A DNA stretch of 64,000 nucleotides from Cunninghamia lanceolata (lineage: Eukaryota; Streptophyta; Pinopsida; Cupressales; Cupressaceae), in the NCBI GenBank assembly GCA_027924645.1, contig BSBN01000445.1, forward strand, positions 1,860,001 through 1,924,000. The letters are read 5' to 3'. The notes under the pieces were generated by a model. It made no database searches, was not told where the DNA came from, and saw nothing but the letters and a program-made list of their open reading frames with translations. This document shows, one piece after another, positions 21,203 through 33,835 of this stretch (the first letter of the stretch is position 1; each line of letters starts with the position of its first letter). Both the position numbers and the translations under genes were made by a program.

Positions 21203-22397
21203 TGTTTAGGGTAAAATTGGATTTCATTAATCTTTTGTTCTTTAGATGTTTGAATCCTCCTTTCACCCTAACATTGAAGGATCTAGGATCGAGTGGCAAG
21301 CACTATCATACCCTAGATCACTTACAAGTGAAGGGAAGCTTGGATTAGGGAATTAATTATCAAATTTTCCTTCTCTTATGTCCAATTAACCATTAAAACC
21401 CTAATTATGTAAATACGGCAACAAATTAATGAAAGATAGAAAAAGCTCTTGTAGGTAGGAGTAAAATGACAAATCACAGAATACCTATTTTCAGGGTTCC
21501 AAGGTGGAACAGTTGGGGACACTGGTGTGGGCACCCAAGTCCAAGGTACCTACTTTTTCAGGGAATCTGTCTGTGGAGGACACTTTTTTGGGTGCCCTAG
21601 TCCTAGAAGTGCTCCTTTGTCTAAATTTTCTTTAGATCCTGACTCCTTGATGCCTGCCACTCCTTCCTGCAACTCCACTTTTCCCAAATACGACACCTAT
21701 AACCTACAATCACAAGACTTGGTTTGGGAGTTGTGGTGTTTAGAGGCTTGCCTCAGTCAAGCCCCAAAGGACACTTAAGTCTCTGAACACTGTTGTAAAA
21801 TAAAGAGGGCATGCCCTTGTGAGGCAGAGGCCAAAAACAAAAGCAATCAATGATAAAAACACAATGATATGTCACCTTGTAGTGAAGCTCTCATGGAGGA
21901 AGATGCTCTTCGTGCCATGAGGAGATTGATGCTCAAATCTACAAATATCAACACACAAAACACACAAGTCTACTCTTGCAACATAATAGAAAGCCTTAAG
22001 TCACCTTGAGGACACTTGAACATCACAATTTTCATCTAGTTTACAAATGAATGCCTAAGCATGCTTATATATGCACCTACAAGCATTCCTACCAAGATTT
22101 TAAAAATCAAACTTTACTGTGTTGGCAAAAGAACCAACTAACGGTCATAAACTGACACTCAGAAATTGGGCTGCCCTAAAATAAGGCAGGACTAAGCATG
22201 GGCGCCCAAGTCCTCCCTCCTATTTTAGGCAGGGTATAACTCAAGGGGTCCACCTAGGTCCTATTTTCCATGGGACTTAGGTCTCATTCCATCGGGATGC
22301 TAAAATATGAACTAAAATGTCCTAAATGCACTCTAAAGACCTCAGAGCTAAACCTTATGAGGGAAAAGCCCCAAAGGGGACATTTTCTAACGTTACA
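21203..22397 (-). repeat. H1 right LTR, inverted (1195 bp)
   Basis: Reads TGTTTAGGGT at 21203 and ends GTTACA at 22397, so it is the reverse of the left LTR. Its outer 235 bases match the left LTR at roughly 91 percent by eye. A reversed TATA element lies near 22065. Confidence 0.9.
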
Positions 22398-22402
22398 CCT
22401 TT

Positions 22403-22533
22403 GCTCCACAGGAATGTTTAGGTCCAAACCTAATTTGAATTTTGTATGTTTGCCGGTCTTGGAGTCTATTCCAAATGTTGTAGAATGTGTTGCCGACCTT
22501 GATGAATGTTTCAAGGTTGATGATTGATATAAT
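22403..22533 (+). repeat. Element D 3' LTR, second piece
   Basis: A 131-bp bridge between H1 and J. It aligns with the L LTR stretch holding AGGCCAAGACCTATTTTG and CCTTGATGATCATTCCAAGG (here AGGTCCAAACCTAATTTG and CCTTGATGAATGTTTCAAGG), so it continues the LTR interrupted at 13280. Confidence 0.85.
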
Positions 22534-25500
22534 TGTTACCAAATTTTCACCTACAACTCAAATTGGTAGAGCTGAAATAGTTTCATTGTCTTTAAGATGA
22601 AGAATATTCTAACACATTCCTACTATGCTTAACCATTGCATATTTCAAGTGATTGAAAAAGGATTGAATTCAATTTTGTTGTTAAGAGTTTTGCAACATA
22701 AAGGAAAGTACTTATAGAACACAAGACATCGCTTTCATTCAATTCTGTAATGTTTAATTCATTTTGAAAAATAAATATACATATAATTACAAAAGGGTTG
22801 TAGTTATATTCATTTGAAAGAAAAGAGTAATCAAATGTCCCACACAAGCCGTGGGAGTAGCTTAACCAATGTAACATAAAATGTGCTATACACCTAAAGA
22901 TGAAAGAAATGAAAAAGAAGCATAAAGGAAAGGTATATCCATAATTTCCTAATAGAGTCTTGGGTGGATCTTCATTGTCTCTTCCTCCTCCCTCCTAATC
23001 TTTAGGTGAACTTGCATCATGGTAGAGAATTGGTTAGAGATCCAGATATGAATCTCCCTATGTGCCCTACCAATAGAAATATAGCACATATCATGAAACA
23101 TTGGATCAACAAATAGTAGAAGGGTACAAGAGAAAGATCAAATCATCATATGAGTATTAGATTCATTATTTTATCTAACTTGTTTGTTTAATGTACAGTA
23201 CAGGTACATTCATCATTCTACATGACATTTTAGCATGTGGTAAAAAATAGGCTCCCACAAGGGTTGAGCCCAGCATGTTGCCCCCTTGATCTTAAGGGGA
23301 GTATAAGATAAGAAAAGAGACTTTTAGATCAATAGGAAAAAGCATATTCTAATTGAAGATCAATTTATAAGTGACATTTTCCATTCATAACAGCCATGAA
23401 GGACAAAAATTAGTCATGATCATGACTGTCCAAGCAATCAAAAAAGCATAATTATTAGCTACAGGACAGTCATACAAAAAAGAACAACCCTATATCTGTA
23501 TCCATAAAGTGAAGTGTAGCATACATAGTCCACATAGACTGGGACAGTCAAGCTAGTGTCATAAATGATACAATACAATATAAGTGCCATATTAACTATC
23601 TAGTATGCAAGGGAACAACTCACTCTTAGAATAGCGTTGTTGATGGGTCAAACATATCAAGTACAGTGCCATCGATGCAATGTTACAGTCAACAAATGGC
23701 ATTCACAAGGAGTTCATGATAGCATTTCCAAGCATGTGGACAGTCCTAGAAGGAGGACAGTCATAGATCACTAATAAACAAGTGTACTCATAATGCCCAA
23801 ATATCAAAGAGATTAAGATAAGGTACAATCAAGGTGTGCTAATCACACAGGCACATTCATTAATGACTAGTACATCTACATAATGGAACAGTCACCTTAG
23901 GGATAGTGAATTAATCACATGATGACCATATACTTCTACAATATGAGGAGAAAATCATAGGCTACAGGTAAAGCCATAAGGATGGAGAACAATTTATAGT
24001 CCAAGCCACTATCATGAGAGTATCATCACTTCAAATATAATATACAAGATAAAGTCATTGCAAAGATACATGACAGTCCTTGACACTTTAGGATGTTTTG
24101 AGAAGATAATGTGTATGTGCATCAGTTATGTGAAATGCAAAGTTAACATGGAGAAGCCCTCAATCAAGTCCATAAAACAGTGATTAAGACATCATTTTTA
24201 GCTCCAAATAGTTTACATACTACTGAATCAACTAAGTGGAGTTAAAGATGTATAGTGAAGGAACCTTAAGGAGCAAGTGAAGTGCATTACTAAAGGGTAA
24301 TAAGTCATGAGGAGAACTCATAATGCTATCAGTGAGAAGATACAGTACACATAATGTAATTCTATGCTGTAAGAATCATGCATTAAGAGTTGTAGGTGTA
24401 GTGAGAATAGGTACAATGAGCCTGAAAGACTATAAATAGGCCACTGTCATAGTCATCAATGAGGAATATAAACTTCCAAATTCACACACAGTCATGGGAA
24501 CAATAGAGGATAAGAGTAAAGCCAAGGTCATTTAATAAGAATGAACAACTTATGATGAAGAAGATAACCTTTGCTAAGGTGAAAAGATAGTCAACATGCC
24601 TTCTAGTCCAGAAATGATTGTTACAAACATTCAAATACTAGTTTTTGGGAAGAGTGTAAATGGATGTGAAACCCTAGTAGGGTTTATAACAAACACAAAT
24701 AGGGGTTACCCAAATAGAGAATATTTTTACTTCATTTTTACTTGCACAAGACCAAATGGAGCAGTAGAGATATATATATTCTTTTGTTTGTCTACAGAAG
24801 CCAAAGTACAAGTGTCACTATCTTCTTTCAAAGAACAAAAGCAAAGCTTGTAGAGTGTTGTGTAGTTGAAACCCTAGTAGGGTTTGTGGTAGATAGAGAA
24901 AAACCCTTTCATCACTTCATTTCAAAAAAAACTTGAGAAAATATAATGTAGAAAAGAGTGAACAAAATGCTAGAAGTAGTGATATCTTTTGTTATAATAG
25001 AAAAAGAAAGAATGGAAATTATTGTTCACCAAACCCTACTAGGGTTTACCTATAGTAAGCAACAGAGAAGTTGTTTACTTATTCATTTTAGTGGCCAAAC
25101 AAATGAAAGAGCAAAGCACATAAGGAGATTTGAGCTACAACTCCTCTTTTCCAAGAATTTAAAATCACAATGCTAACCATGACGGCCAATCAAAGAGAGC
25201 AGATATATGTAAAGATAGATACAGTGAACTATAGAAAACCAATATAAAAATTTTCCTTCTTCCCTTGTTTGTTGTATCAAAATAGAGGAAATATGGAGTA
25301 GATATAGAAGAAAAAAGGAAGCTTTCTTTCATCATCATGTTGCTAAACCAAAACCAAAGAAGAGATATATACAGGCAACAACAAATATTGTGGTGTTACA
25401 ACCATTTTTCTTGCAGAAACACAAATATATGCAAAATGGAGACTTACCTAAGCAAAAATGGTAATGAAGATAGCTTAGAACGACAGTTAAAACCTTTAGA

Positions 25501-27106
25501 ATGCCTCCAAAAATAGTAGCAGAAACCCTCAACCATGGTGGTGGGACAACAAAATGAAGAAGAAGCAAAATGCAAAAATGACAAAATTTTAGGGTTCACT
25601 TTCTTTTTGGTCAAGTGCCCTAGCCCGACAGTGGGCTTTTGACTTCTTTTTTATATTTAATCACTGTTATCGAAAAAAGTGCCCGAGGTCAAGACTTTAG
25701 AATCATGAAACCTAATGATGCAAAGGGAGCATGTGGGGCTGCTACTATTTACTTTGATTTTCTTAAGGTTTGGGATGATAAAGTCAATGGGGATAATGAT
25801 ATAAGGATCACTTGTGCATGATGAGTGGATATGACATGGGAGTCATAAGGATGTAGTTTTGTGTTTGTCCAATGATATGACATGATGACTTAGTTTGACA
25901 TATGCATGGTGGCATGGGAGATATAAGAAATTAATTCATGATTGTTATTGATCATATTCAGTTTGCATGACTTGGAAACTAAGAAACAAATGTAAACAAA
26001 TAATAAAGTAATAAATTATAAATTACATTATTATTTGTCATAAAGTTGTAAAAGTCAAAGATAGACAAATTGATAACAAATAGTAAAGTAAATCATGTTG
26101 ATTACTTTATTATTTGTTCACAATGTTTCATCCCAAAATCATGCAAAATTAGGAGATAGAGTTAACTGAGGTATTTTAGGAGCTTTTGCATGATTTTTGG
26201 TCAAACTAGGATGAGTTTGGAGTTCCACATGGTCAAAACTAGGTGTGAGGGGCAGTTTGGAGCTATTTTTGCTCATTTTGGATCAATTATGAGGCCTATT
26301 TTCTAGGCTTTTCTCTTTTGCTCATGAATCAACTTGGAGGAGTTATTTTTAGAATGCAGTTGAACTGTAGTGCTTTTCATGCACTTGTGAGTTCATTCTT
26401 TTGATATATTAGAGAAAAACTTATGTTTTTCTCAATTCTTGCCTTCTTTTCTCTCTTACACATTTCAAAGAGGTACAAGAGTGTTTGTAACTCATTTTTC
26501 AGATCTATACAGTATAGCAGGTTACATGTTCTTTTTTTTGTCTTATACAGTGTTTTTCCTTTTATTTTTCATTTAGAATACACCAAATTTGCCTTCTCAG
26601 AAATATGCAAGTGCCTTTATGAATGATTTGATGAAATTATTGTGTTTTAACCATTAAAGCCTTTAAGGTTGTCTCATTTATTATTGCACATCCATCACAG
26701 GTCTCAAGTTGTACTTGTTTCATTTTATCTTAAAACTGTGAAAATTTATTTTCCTCTTGAAAGGACAAACTAGTTGGCCTTCTTTAAAAACATTTTTGTG
26801 ATTAATTCATCATTTCTTAATTGTGTAACCAGTGTCTCTAAGAATAGCTGTGAATTATTCTATAAGATTTATCATCATATAGGTGCATCACCACTTTTTT
26901 AGTTTTAGTTTATTGTTTCACTGCAATTCCTCCTATCCTTTTCCTGTAAAATCAGTTTACCATTAGATCAATCATAAGGGAACCAACCCACAATCTGGAG
27001 GTCTACCTTCACCATAGGGCACCCACAACCTAAAGGTATTCCCATGTTACACAAGATTATTGCACCTCACAACTTTACATCATGGGTGCAATCCTAGTTG
27101 ACAACA
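22534..27106 (+). repeat. Element J 5' LTR (4573 bp)
   Basis: Starts TGTTACCAAATTTTC and ends GACAACA. A TATA box TATAAATA is at 24431-24438, about 1.9 kb in. Three telobox-like palindromes AAACCCTAGTAGGGTTT or variant lie at 24669-24685, 24869-24885 and 25031-25047. The ORFs within are short and not shared between the two LTRs in a convincing way, so I see no gene. Confidence 0.9.
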
Positions 27107-27111
27107 GTTTT

Positions 27112-27130
27112 TGGCACACCTAGTGGGACC
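27112..27130 (+). other. Element J candidate primer-binding site
   Basis: TGGCACACCTAGTGGGACC lies five bases after the LTR. It looks like primer sites of plant gypsy-type elements; the tRNA is not assigned. Confidence 0.55.
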
Positions 27131-27350
27131 AATTGGACTATTTCAGTCCAAAAGTATGTTCATATGTCACTGATATTTGGTGTGTTTGTTAGTGATCTTA
27201 GCCTTTGGAGGCAAGAAATCAACACATCTAGTGACTCTAGTGACATTTCTATTGGTTTCAGTTAATAGGTGTTGTTTTATTTCAAGTAATTCTAGTTTTA
27301 ATTGTTTTCCATCTTTTGAATGAGTAAGCATATCTAACTTTCATGGGAAC

Positions 27351-28642
27351 ATGTCATATCATCCATCATATAATGAAAATACTGCTAATCCACCATCTTA
27401 TCAACCATATCAAATCAACCATGCTGTGGGTTTTAGCCCAAATTCAAAGGTTTTTCAAGGAAACCAGCATGCTCAATATGCTTACCTCCCACTCACCCTT
27501 ACTCAACCTTCATATCAGCATTCATATGCCCAAAATCAACCTCAAGAAATATCTCTGATGTCAAATCAATTCAAACACTCTCTTGATCACCTCCAAGATT
27601 TGGACGTTAAGGATATAAAGAATAGCATGAATGATATGAAGGACACATTATTAGACTTCATGATGTAGATGGAAGGCATCAAGAGGCAGCATGAGTAAGA
27701 GCAACAATAGGAATAGATGGCTTATCAAGCCTATCTCTATGAGCAAGAGTTGGAGGCACAAAGGATACAATTTGAAGAAATGCTTGAGAGGGAGTTAGTT
27801 GTAAAAGAGGAGCAGATGAAGCTTTTGTTTTCTCAAACACAAAGGTATGAAGTCTAGACAACTGTATTCATTCCAAATTAGCATGTTCAAGATGAGGTTA
27901 GTAGGTATGAATTTCTAAGTTTCAAGCAAAGTGAGTCTCCTAACCCTCCTAAGGTCAAGATTCCTAGTTTTAGAAATCCTTTACAATTTCAAGAGCCTAA
28001 GTTGGCACAATCTGAATTTGTTATGATTCAAAACCAGCCACTTGAGGAGCCTTTTTTCCTCCAAGAAACTCAAGAAACTCCCCAAAGTCTCCAAATTTCA
28101 AGTTTTAGAAGTTCTAATTTTGCTCAAGAGCTTTTTTGCATTCAAAACCAGTCCATTAATCCTTAGTATTAGTCATATCAAGTACCTGAACCAAATCATC
28201 AAAGTTTTGAACAACAATGGTAGCCTCCTTCGACTAAGTATCCTGATTATAAAATGTTAAATCTTATTAAGGCTACCCTTCCCATTCCAATCCAAAATTA
28301 GGAAGAGGAAAGGGTAGTAAAATCTGAGCCAATCAAAATTCCAAATTTCATTCCAGAGGCTGAAGGTTCTTGCAATCCTTTTTGTGCCACCAAATTAGAA
28401 AAATCAGATGTGGACCAAGAGGTTGCTACTATTTGTACTATGTCTTCAGTTGAATATGAGCATAATGCATGTGTAGAGGGGTTTGACTCATGTTTGACAC
28501 CAAATCATTTACATTTTGATTCATTTGAGATGTTTTCTAATGTTGTTCACAAGATGAGTGAAAACAGGATATAGAGATTAGAAGGTGAAAGTCTTCAATT
28601 GCAAAGATAAATCACCTAGGTTCTTATCGAGAGTAAACCAGA
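27351..28642 (+). pseudogene. Element J internal ORF, 5' part
   Basis: Begins MSYHPSYNENTANPPSYQPY at 27351, rich in Tyr, Gln, Asn and Pro, then a charged helical part (HLQDLDVKDIKNSMNDMKDT and later YEQELEAQRIQFEEMLEREL). Several stops are TAG at expected glutamine codons. The frame runs into the H3 insertion site and continues after it (ESKP then DKEQDL). I recognise no gag or enzyme domain; a structural role is only a guess. Confidence 0.55.
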
Positions 28643-29890
28643 TGTTTAGGGTAAAATTGGGATTGTTTATTTTTTTAGTTGTTAGATGTTTAAATCCTCC
28701 TTTCACCCTTAACATTCAAGGATCTAGGGTCGAGTGGCCATGCATTATCATACCCTAGGTCACTGTGAGATGTAGGCAAGCTTGGATTAGGGTGTTTAAT
28801 TATCAATTTTCCTTCTCCTATGCTCAATTAACCTTTAAAACCCTAATTTTGCAAATATGACTGTAAACAGAAGAATAATAGAAAAAGCTCTTACAAAGGG
28901 AAGTAAAATATTAAATCATAGAGTACCTATTTTTGGGGCTCCAAGGCAAAAAAGTCAAGGACACAAGAGCGGGCGCCCAAGTTCAAGGCCCTAGTTTCTG
29001 TCAAGATCTAGAAACTTAGTCTGCAACTCTTCCCTGTTGTTCTAGAGATTTTCCCGTCACAAAAGTTGGAGGACTAATGAGCAGGTGCCCAAGTCTAGGG
29101 TGCTATTTTTCCTTCTATTCTGCAATTCTAACACTTCAAGATGCCTTCCTACAACTTCACTTTTCCTAGCTCCGCAACCTGTAACCTGCAACCATGAAAA
29201 CTTTGGGAGGGGGTTGTGGTGTTTAGAGGCTTGCCTCAATCAAGCCTCGGAGGACACTTAAGTCTCTAAACACTATTGTCAGATAAAAAGTGGGTTCCTT
29301 GTGAGGTAGAGGCAAAAACTAAAGGACATGATGATGAAAACATAATATAATATCACCTTGTAGTGAAGATCTCATGGGAGGAAGATGCTCTTCATTCCAT
29401 GATGAAATGGATGCTCAAATATGCAAACACAAACACATAGACAACACAAATTTGCTCTTGTAACACAATGAAAGCCTTGAATCACCTTGAGAAAGCCTAA
29501 AGTTCACAATTGCCATCTAGTTGAAATCCAGTTTACAAATGAATGCCTAAACATATTTTTATATGCAACTATAAACACTCCCGCTAAGATTTTTGTAATT
29601 CAAACTTACTATGTTAGCATAGGACCCAAATAACGGTCACAAGCTGACACCCAAAAATTGGGACTGCCCCAAAATAGGGCAGGACTATGGCACGGGTGCC
29701 CAAGTCTTCCCCCCTATTTTGGGCAGGGTTAAGCCCAAGGGGTCCTCCTAGGTCCCATTTGTCATGTTACCTAGTGCTCATTCCATCGGGATGCCAAATT
29801 ATGAAGTAAGATACCCTAAATGCATGCAAAAGACCTAGGAGCTAAACCTTATGAGGGAAAACCCCCAAGGGGACATTTTTTTATGTTACA
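28643..29890 (-). repeat. H3 3' LTR (1248 bp)
   Basis: Plus strand TGTTTAGGGT to ATGTTACA. Very similar to 35309-36535. The polypurine tract (minus AAAGTGGGGGCTAAA) is at 29891-29905. Confidence 0.9.
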
Positions 29891-29905
29891 TTTAGCCCCC
29901 ACTTT

Positions 29906-31195
29906 AATGTATGTATAAATGTGAAGCCAATACATGCATTAAAGTGCAGTCAACAAACACAGCAAACACGCCAAGCATGAAGAAGACATGCCAATCACAT
30001 AGAAGATAGTAACAGACACACAAAACATAGAGAAGATAGTTACAGTCACACAGAACACAGAGAAGATAGCAAATGCATGGAAGATAGGCATGATTTCTTT
30101 TCTTTTCTTTTTCTCATATACATGAAATGCAGATTCAAATACTAGAAAGTAAACAAACCTCCCATAATGCAGGAAGCACTCATATTGCTGGTCTTTATAC
30201 TACATATATGGTGCAACACACACACAAGACATGTAAAACCTCCCAAAATGTAGACTGCATATGGGGCAACAGACACGCCAAATAAAGCAAACATGCCAAA
30301 CACACACGCTTTGAAGACATTGAGAGAACATGGCAGACAAGCGATGGAGCATCCCTATTTCTAGGTCCAACACCATCTCAGGCACATACAGGCACACACT
30401 GATGATTGGGCTTCACCACAACAATCACCGAAGACACACTTAAGGGTTTAGTTAGTCACAGAACCGCTCCCCACCTCCGTAGAGGACTTTTGAAAATGCA
30501 ACCCCACTCATATCAGAGAGACACCTTACAGAGAAAAGGAAGCATGGCATACAACCCCACCTGCATCATGGAGATGCCTTATGGTGAAAAGGAGGTATGT
30601 GCTCACAAGTATACAACCCCACCCACATCATAGAGATGCCTTACGGTGAAAAGGAGGTACACGCAATAGATTTCAAGATTGTTCAAACACACTTTACTAG
30701 CATCTAGAACAAGAAACTTACCTTATATATACCCCCACCTTAAGGTGGTTGATATCATGCACTGATATTAAGCACATTAAGGTAGGAAGAAAACACAAGG
30801 GAACATAAGCTCTCACAAAGCCCATGCTCCCTAGAGGTGACATATACTTTACGATCGCCAAATGTTCCCACAAACACATCCCTACAAGAAACATGTTAGT
30901 GTCTACAACATCATGATAAACAAAAACATCAATGCATATGAGTAACAACACAAAGAGCCAAGGTTATACAACAAATTTGGAGTTCGAGGATAACTGTGGG
31001 GCTATATCTCGATGCTCTTCGAACCAAGTACCACCAAGGCCAGATTCAAAGACAAACAAAGGTGCATAGAGCAGTAGTATTGTTAAGGTTTGTAAATGAA
31101 ATAAAAACATCATCAAATTCACTATGTGGAAAGTACGAGTGCTTCCACTAGCCAAGCATTGGATAAAATATACAACCCCATCACCATATTAGGAA
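29906..31195 (-). other. H3 3' noncoding region
   Basis: Homologous on the opposite strand to 20159-21180 of H1. It includes degenerate copies of the TGTTTTGCATG-type words and of the CCTCTGCGGAGG palindrome, and the segment (30840-30890) whose counterpart is inverted in H1. ORFs here are short and not maintained. Confidence 0.7.
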
Positions 31196-31462
31196 CTAAA
31201 TCCATTTTTTGATTGCTCTCGAAAGGGACACTAGGTCCACATCAGTATAAATGTTTTTTGTCATCCACCTGCTAGATAGAAACACTAGAGGAAGGGAAAC
31301 AATAAATAAGAGAGGAGAAACAAGTGTCTTAGGAATAGTCATGTAGGAGGCTACCCCCAAGTCACCAATCACAACGCTATGTCTGTAAGACACAACACAC
31401 AACAATGAAATTAGAGAGAGACAATTTAGAAGAATAATGATACAAATAGAAGAAGGTCGCAA
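31196..31462 (-). pseudogene. H-family 94-codon ORF, H3 copy (88 codons)
   Basis: Shares SVVIGDLGVASYMTIPKTL, the apolar stretch LLFIVSLPLVF and AIKKW with the H1 copies, and is cut by a stop after KKWI. Its upstream codons differ. Function unknown. Confidence 0.4.
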
Positions 31463-31522
31463 CAGGGGTAGTCTCCTAGTATCGCAGACCTTACAAGAGA
31501 ATCAGGGGTCATCCTAAGAGGC

Positions 31523-31590
31523 CTAAACAACACATAACACATCATGGGGGAAGCACATCACGAGAGAAATAAAGGGTTAGAAATACTTAC
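31523..31590 (-). other. H3 candidate intron (68 nt)
   Basis: On the minus strand CAG|GTAAGTATTT to TTGTTTAG|GCC, the same length and signals as both H1 copies. Confidence 0.6.
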
Positions 31591-31605
31591 CTGGTAGCAC
31601 CATCG

Positions 31606-33435
31606 TTAAGAACATACACGTTTAGGATATCTCTCATGTTGTTTTAATATTGTATTAACATTAAGTTTAGGACAACCAGAGGCTTTAGTGGATTTCAAAG
31701 AGCAGTATCCTATACCAATTGTGTAGTTAATTCCAACAACTTGTAAAGGTACTCTAATTCCTTGTTGATTTACACCGCAACCATTACCTACATAGTCATT
31801 ATTTTTGTACAAGATTTAAAATCCACAACCATATAGAGAGTCCATTTGGTGAAGCCTCATAGGTATCATAATTTGTGGTATAAGTGAGGGTATTGTCTTT
31901 ATTTTCAACCAAGGAAACTTTGTTTTTCTGAGATGTTTCAAAAGATTGTTTAGATGAGATTGATGTGACTTTTGATCTATCAGGTTTATAAATTTGTATT
32001 CCCCTATACTACAAGGGTTAAAATTTAATGAACCCCAATCATCACCAACAAGTGCATTTGATGGTTGAGAGTCTTGCACAACATTAGTCATTGATGGATC
32101 ACCTCACAAATTGTTTAAACTCATATGATTGTAAACTAGTTTTTGCATTTCAATGTGTAAACAATTATCTGGTTTAGGATCAACACGAATAGTATGAAGT
32201 TTACCTTTGAATATAAATTTGATTGAATGATGTAGAGTGGAAGGGACTGCCCCCAATGCATGAATCCAAGGTCTACCAAGAATCATGTTGTAAGGTAAAG
32301 AACAAGGCATGACATTAATTAGGGTAGGCACAAGCACAGGTCCTACTTGTATAGGTAGAGTTATAGTGCCCACGGATTGTCGTCTAATATTATCAAAGCC
32401 ACGAATGCTAATGCCATTTGGTGTGATTTGTGATGTGTCAACCTTGATTTTGTGTAGTAGGTCAATGCTACAAACATTAAGAGCTGATCCATTGTCAATC
32501 ATAACTCATTTTACCAAGATTTTGTTTATTGTGACAAAGATTATAAGAGGATCATATTGGTTTTGAATTTCAACTGACGATAATTCATATGGTCGAAAGA
32601 TAATATCCATTTTTGTCACATGCATACTATTCAATATGGCTGCTACATCATCTGGCTTAACAATAGGTGACACAATCACCTTTTGTAAAGCTTCTTGGAG
32701 CATTCCATGGTATGTGGGTGATGTTTGTATCAAATCCCAAAGAGAGATCTTAGCCGAAGCAGTGCAAAGCTGTTCAACAAGATCATACTCTTGACCACTT
32801 TTATGAGTAAGACGAGGTGGTGAAGGGAGCATAGGTTGAGAACATGGAAGAGAGATAGGTACGTATGGTGTTTACTTACTTTGCTTGTTATTATGGGTGT
32901 TATATGTGTGAGCAATCACATTGTGCTGTGGTTGTTGTAACACATTTTGAACACCTTGACTCAGTTGAACAATTTGTTATGCATATTTATAGATGTAATC
33001 CGGGAGTCGATGTTGAACAGTAATTACTGGATTTAAACAAAAGGGTGCACTAGGTGCCCCTTGGACAATCATCTTAGGAATATTGCTACAAAGTTTATTA
33101 ATGATGATTGAATTAACATTGTTTCCCTCTTGATTGCACCCAACATCCATCCCTAAAGGATTTAATGTGAGAGACCTTTTCTCATCTGCTAATGCTACAT
33201 CTTGGCCAGGGAGAGAAATGGGATGAGAGGAAGGTACTATATCATTAGTCAGACTAGAGCTATCCATAATCTTCTCATCAAAGTTTCTTGAGTTTTTAAT
33301 CAAAGGTGGAAGGTCTAATGGATTATCCATAGAGGTCTCATGCACCAAATGATATTTAGGTGAATTGTCTTTCTCGACCCTTGAAGAATCCTTCTTGAGA
33401 GGGAGCCCTTTATCCACTAATGTTTCATTTTCCAA
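31606..33435 (-). pseudogene. H3 Tat/Ogre-like pre-protease and protease ORF
   Basis: Read in pieces from 33435 to 31606. A polar N-terminal part leads to EYDLVEQLCTASAKISLWDL, SPTYHGMLQEALQKV and then the aspartic protease MIDNGSALNVCSIDLLHKI, GTITLPIQVGP, NMILGRPWIHALGAVPSTLH. This order is characteristic of Tat/Ogre gypsy elements, whose protease often has DNG or DDG here. One stop falls just before MIDNGS. The C-terminal tail (31606-32091) leads to the candidate intron. RT is missing. Confidence 0.8.
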
Positions 33436-33823
33436 AGAGGGTAAGGTAATGTTTAGGAATATGTCAATAATTTCATCCTCTTTGCCAGTATATCCTCATA
33501 GGAGGAATCATTTTCTATGTCATCATCATATATTTTAGATATTAAATCCAAAGCATTAAGAGAACTTTCACTCTCATCATTCTTAATGTGTTTCATCAAA
33601 TCTTCTACTACCCAAGGGTATGTATTCATGAGAGATGTGAAGTTGTCATAATCAGATACGTAGTCAAGTATTTCAAATGAAGTGCATTTAAATATATCCT
33701 TGTCATCATAGCTTGTAAGTAAGTGAGAACATGAGGATTCATATTAAGAAATTTGTAGAAACTCTCAAAGTTTTTGATATATGCATGTAGAGATACCAGA
33801 GAGTAATGAGATGAAGATTCCAT
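33436..33823 (-). pseudogene. H3 N-terminal coding remnant
   Basis: Starts at ATG 33823 (MESSSHYSLVSLHAYIKNFE). It shifts frame to an acidic segment (FKCTSFEILDYVSDYDNF, DESESSLNALDLISKIYDDD) that leads towards the protease ORF. No gag domain or zinc knuckle is visible. Confidence 0.45.
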
Positions 33824-33835
33824 GGTGAAATGTCT

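Larger units (their letters stand above)
13281..22397 (+). mobile_element. Element H1, Tat/Ogre-like, with inverted LTRs
   Basis: A 9.1-kb insertion in the D LTR, flanked by CCTTT on both sides (13276-13280 and 22398-22402), with D LTR sequence continuing across. The left LTR is forward and the right LTR is reversed, so both outer ends read TGTAA inward. The internal part is in the forward direction up to a polypurine tract at 21182-21196. It contains a 2.4-kb tandem duplication of leader, protease-like ORF and 3' region. No RT, RNase H or integrase is visible. Confidence 0.88.

Noticed and set aside
13281..22397. H1 as two separate solo LTRs or two nested elements in opposite orientation
   Set aside because: The flanks carry one shared TSD (CCTTT), D LTR sequence continues across, and both outer ends are exact LTR starts. 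Two independent insertions would not give this.
24669..25047. AAACCCTA words as interstitial telomere repeats
   Set aside because: They are isolated palindromes 160-200 bases apart, not tandem telomere arrays.
24596..25176. Small ORFs in the J LTR that could be taken for host exons
   Set aside because: They are short, not kept in the same frame in the other LTR (54.9-55.4 kb), and lie in a clear LTR.
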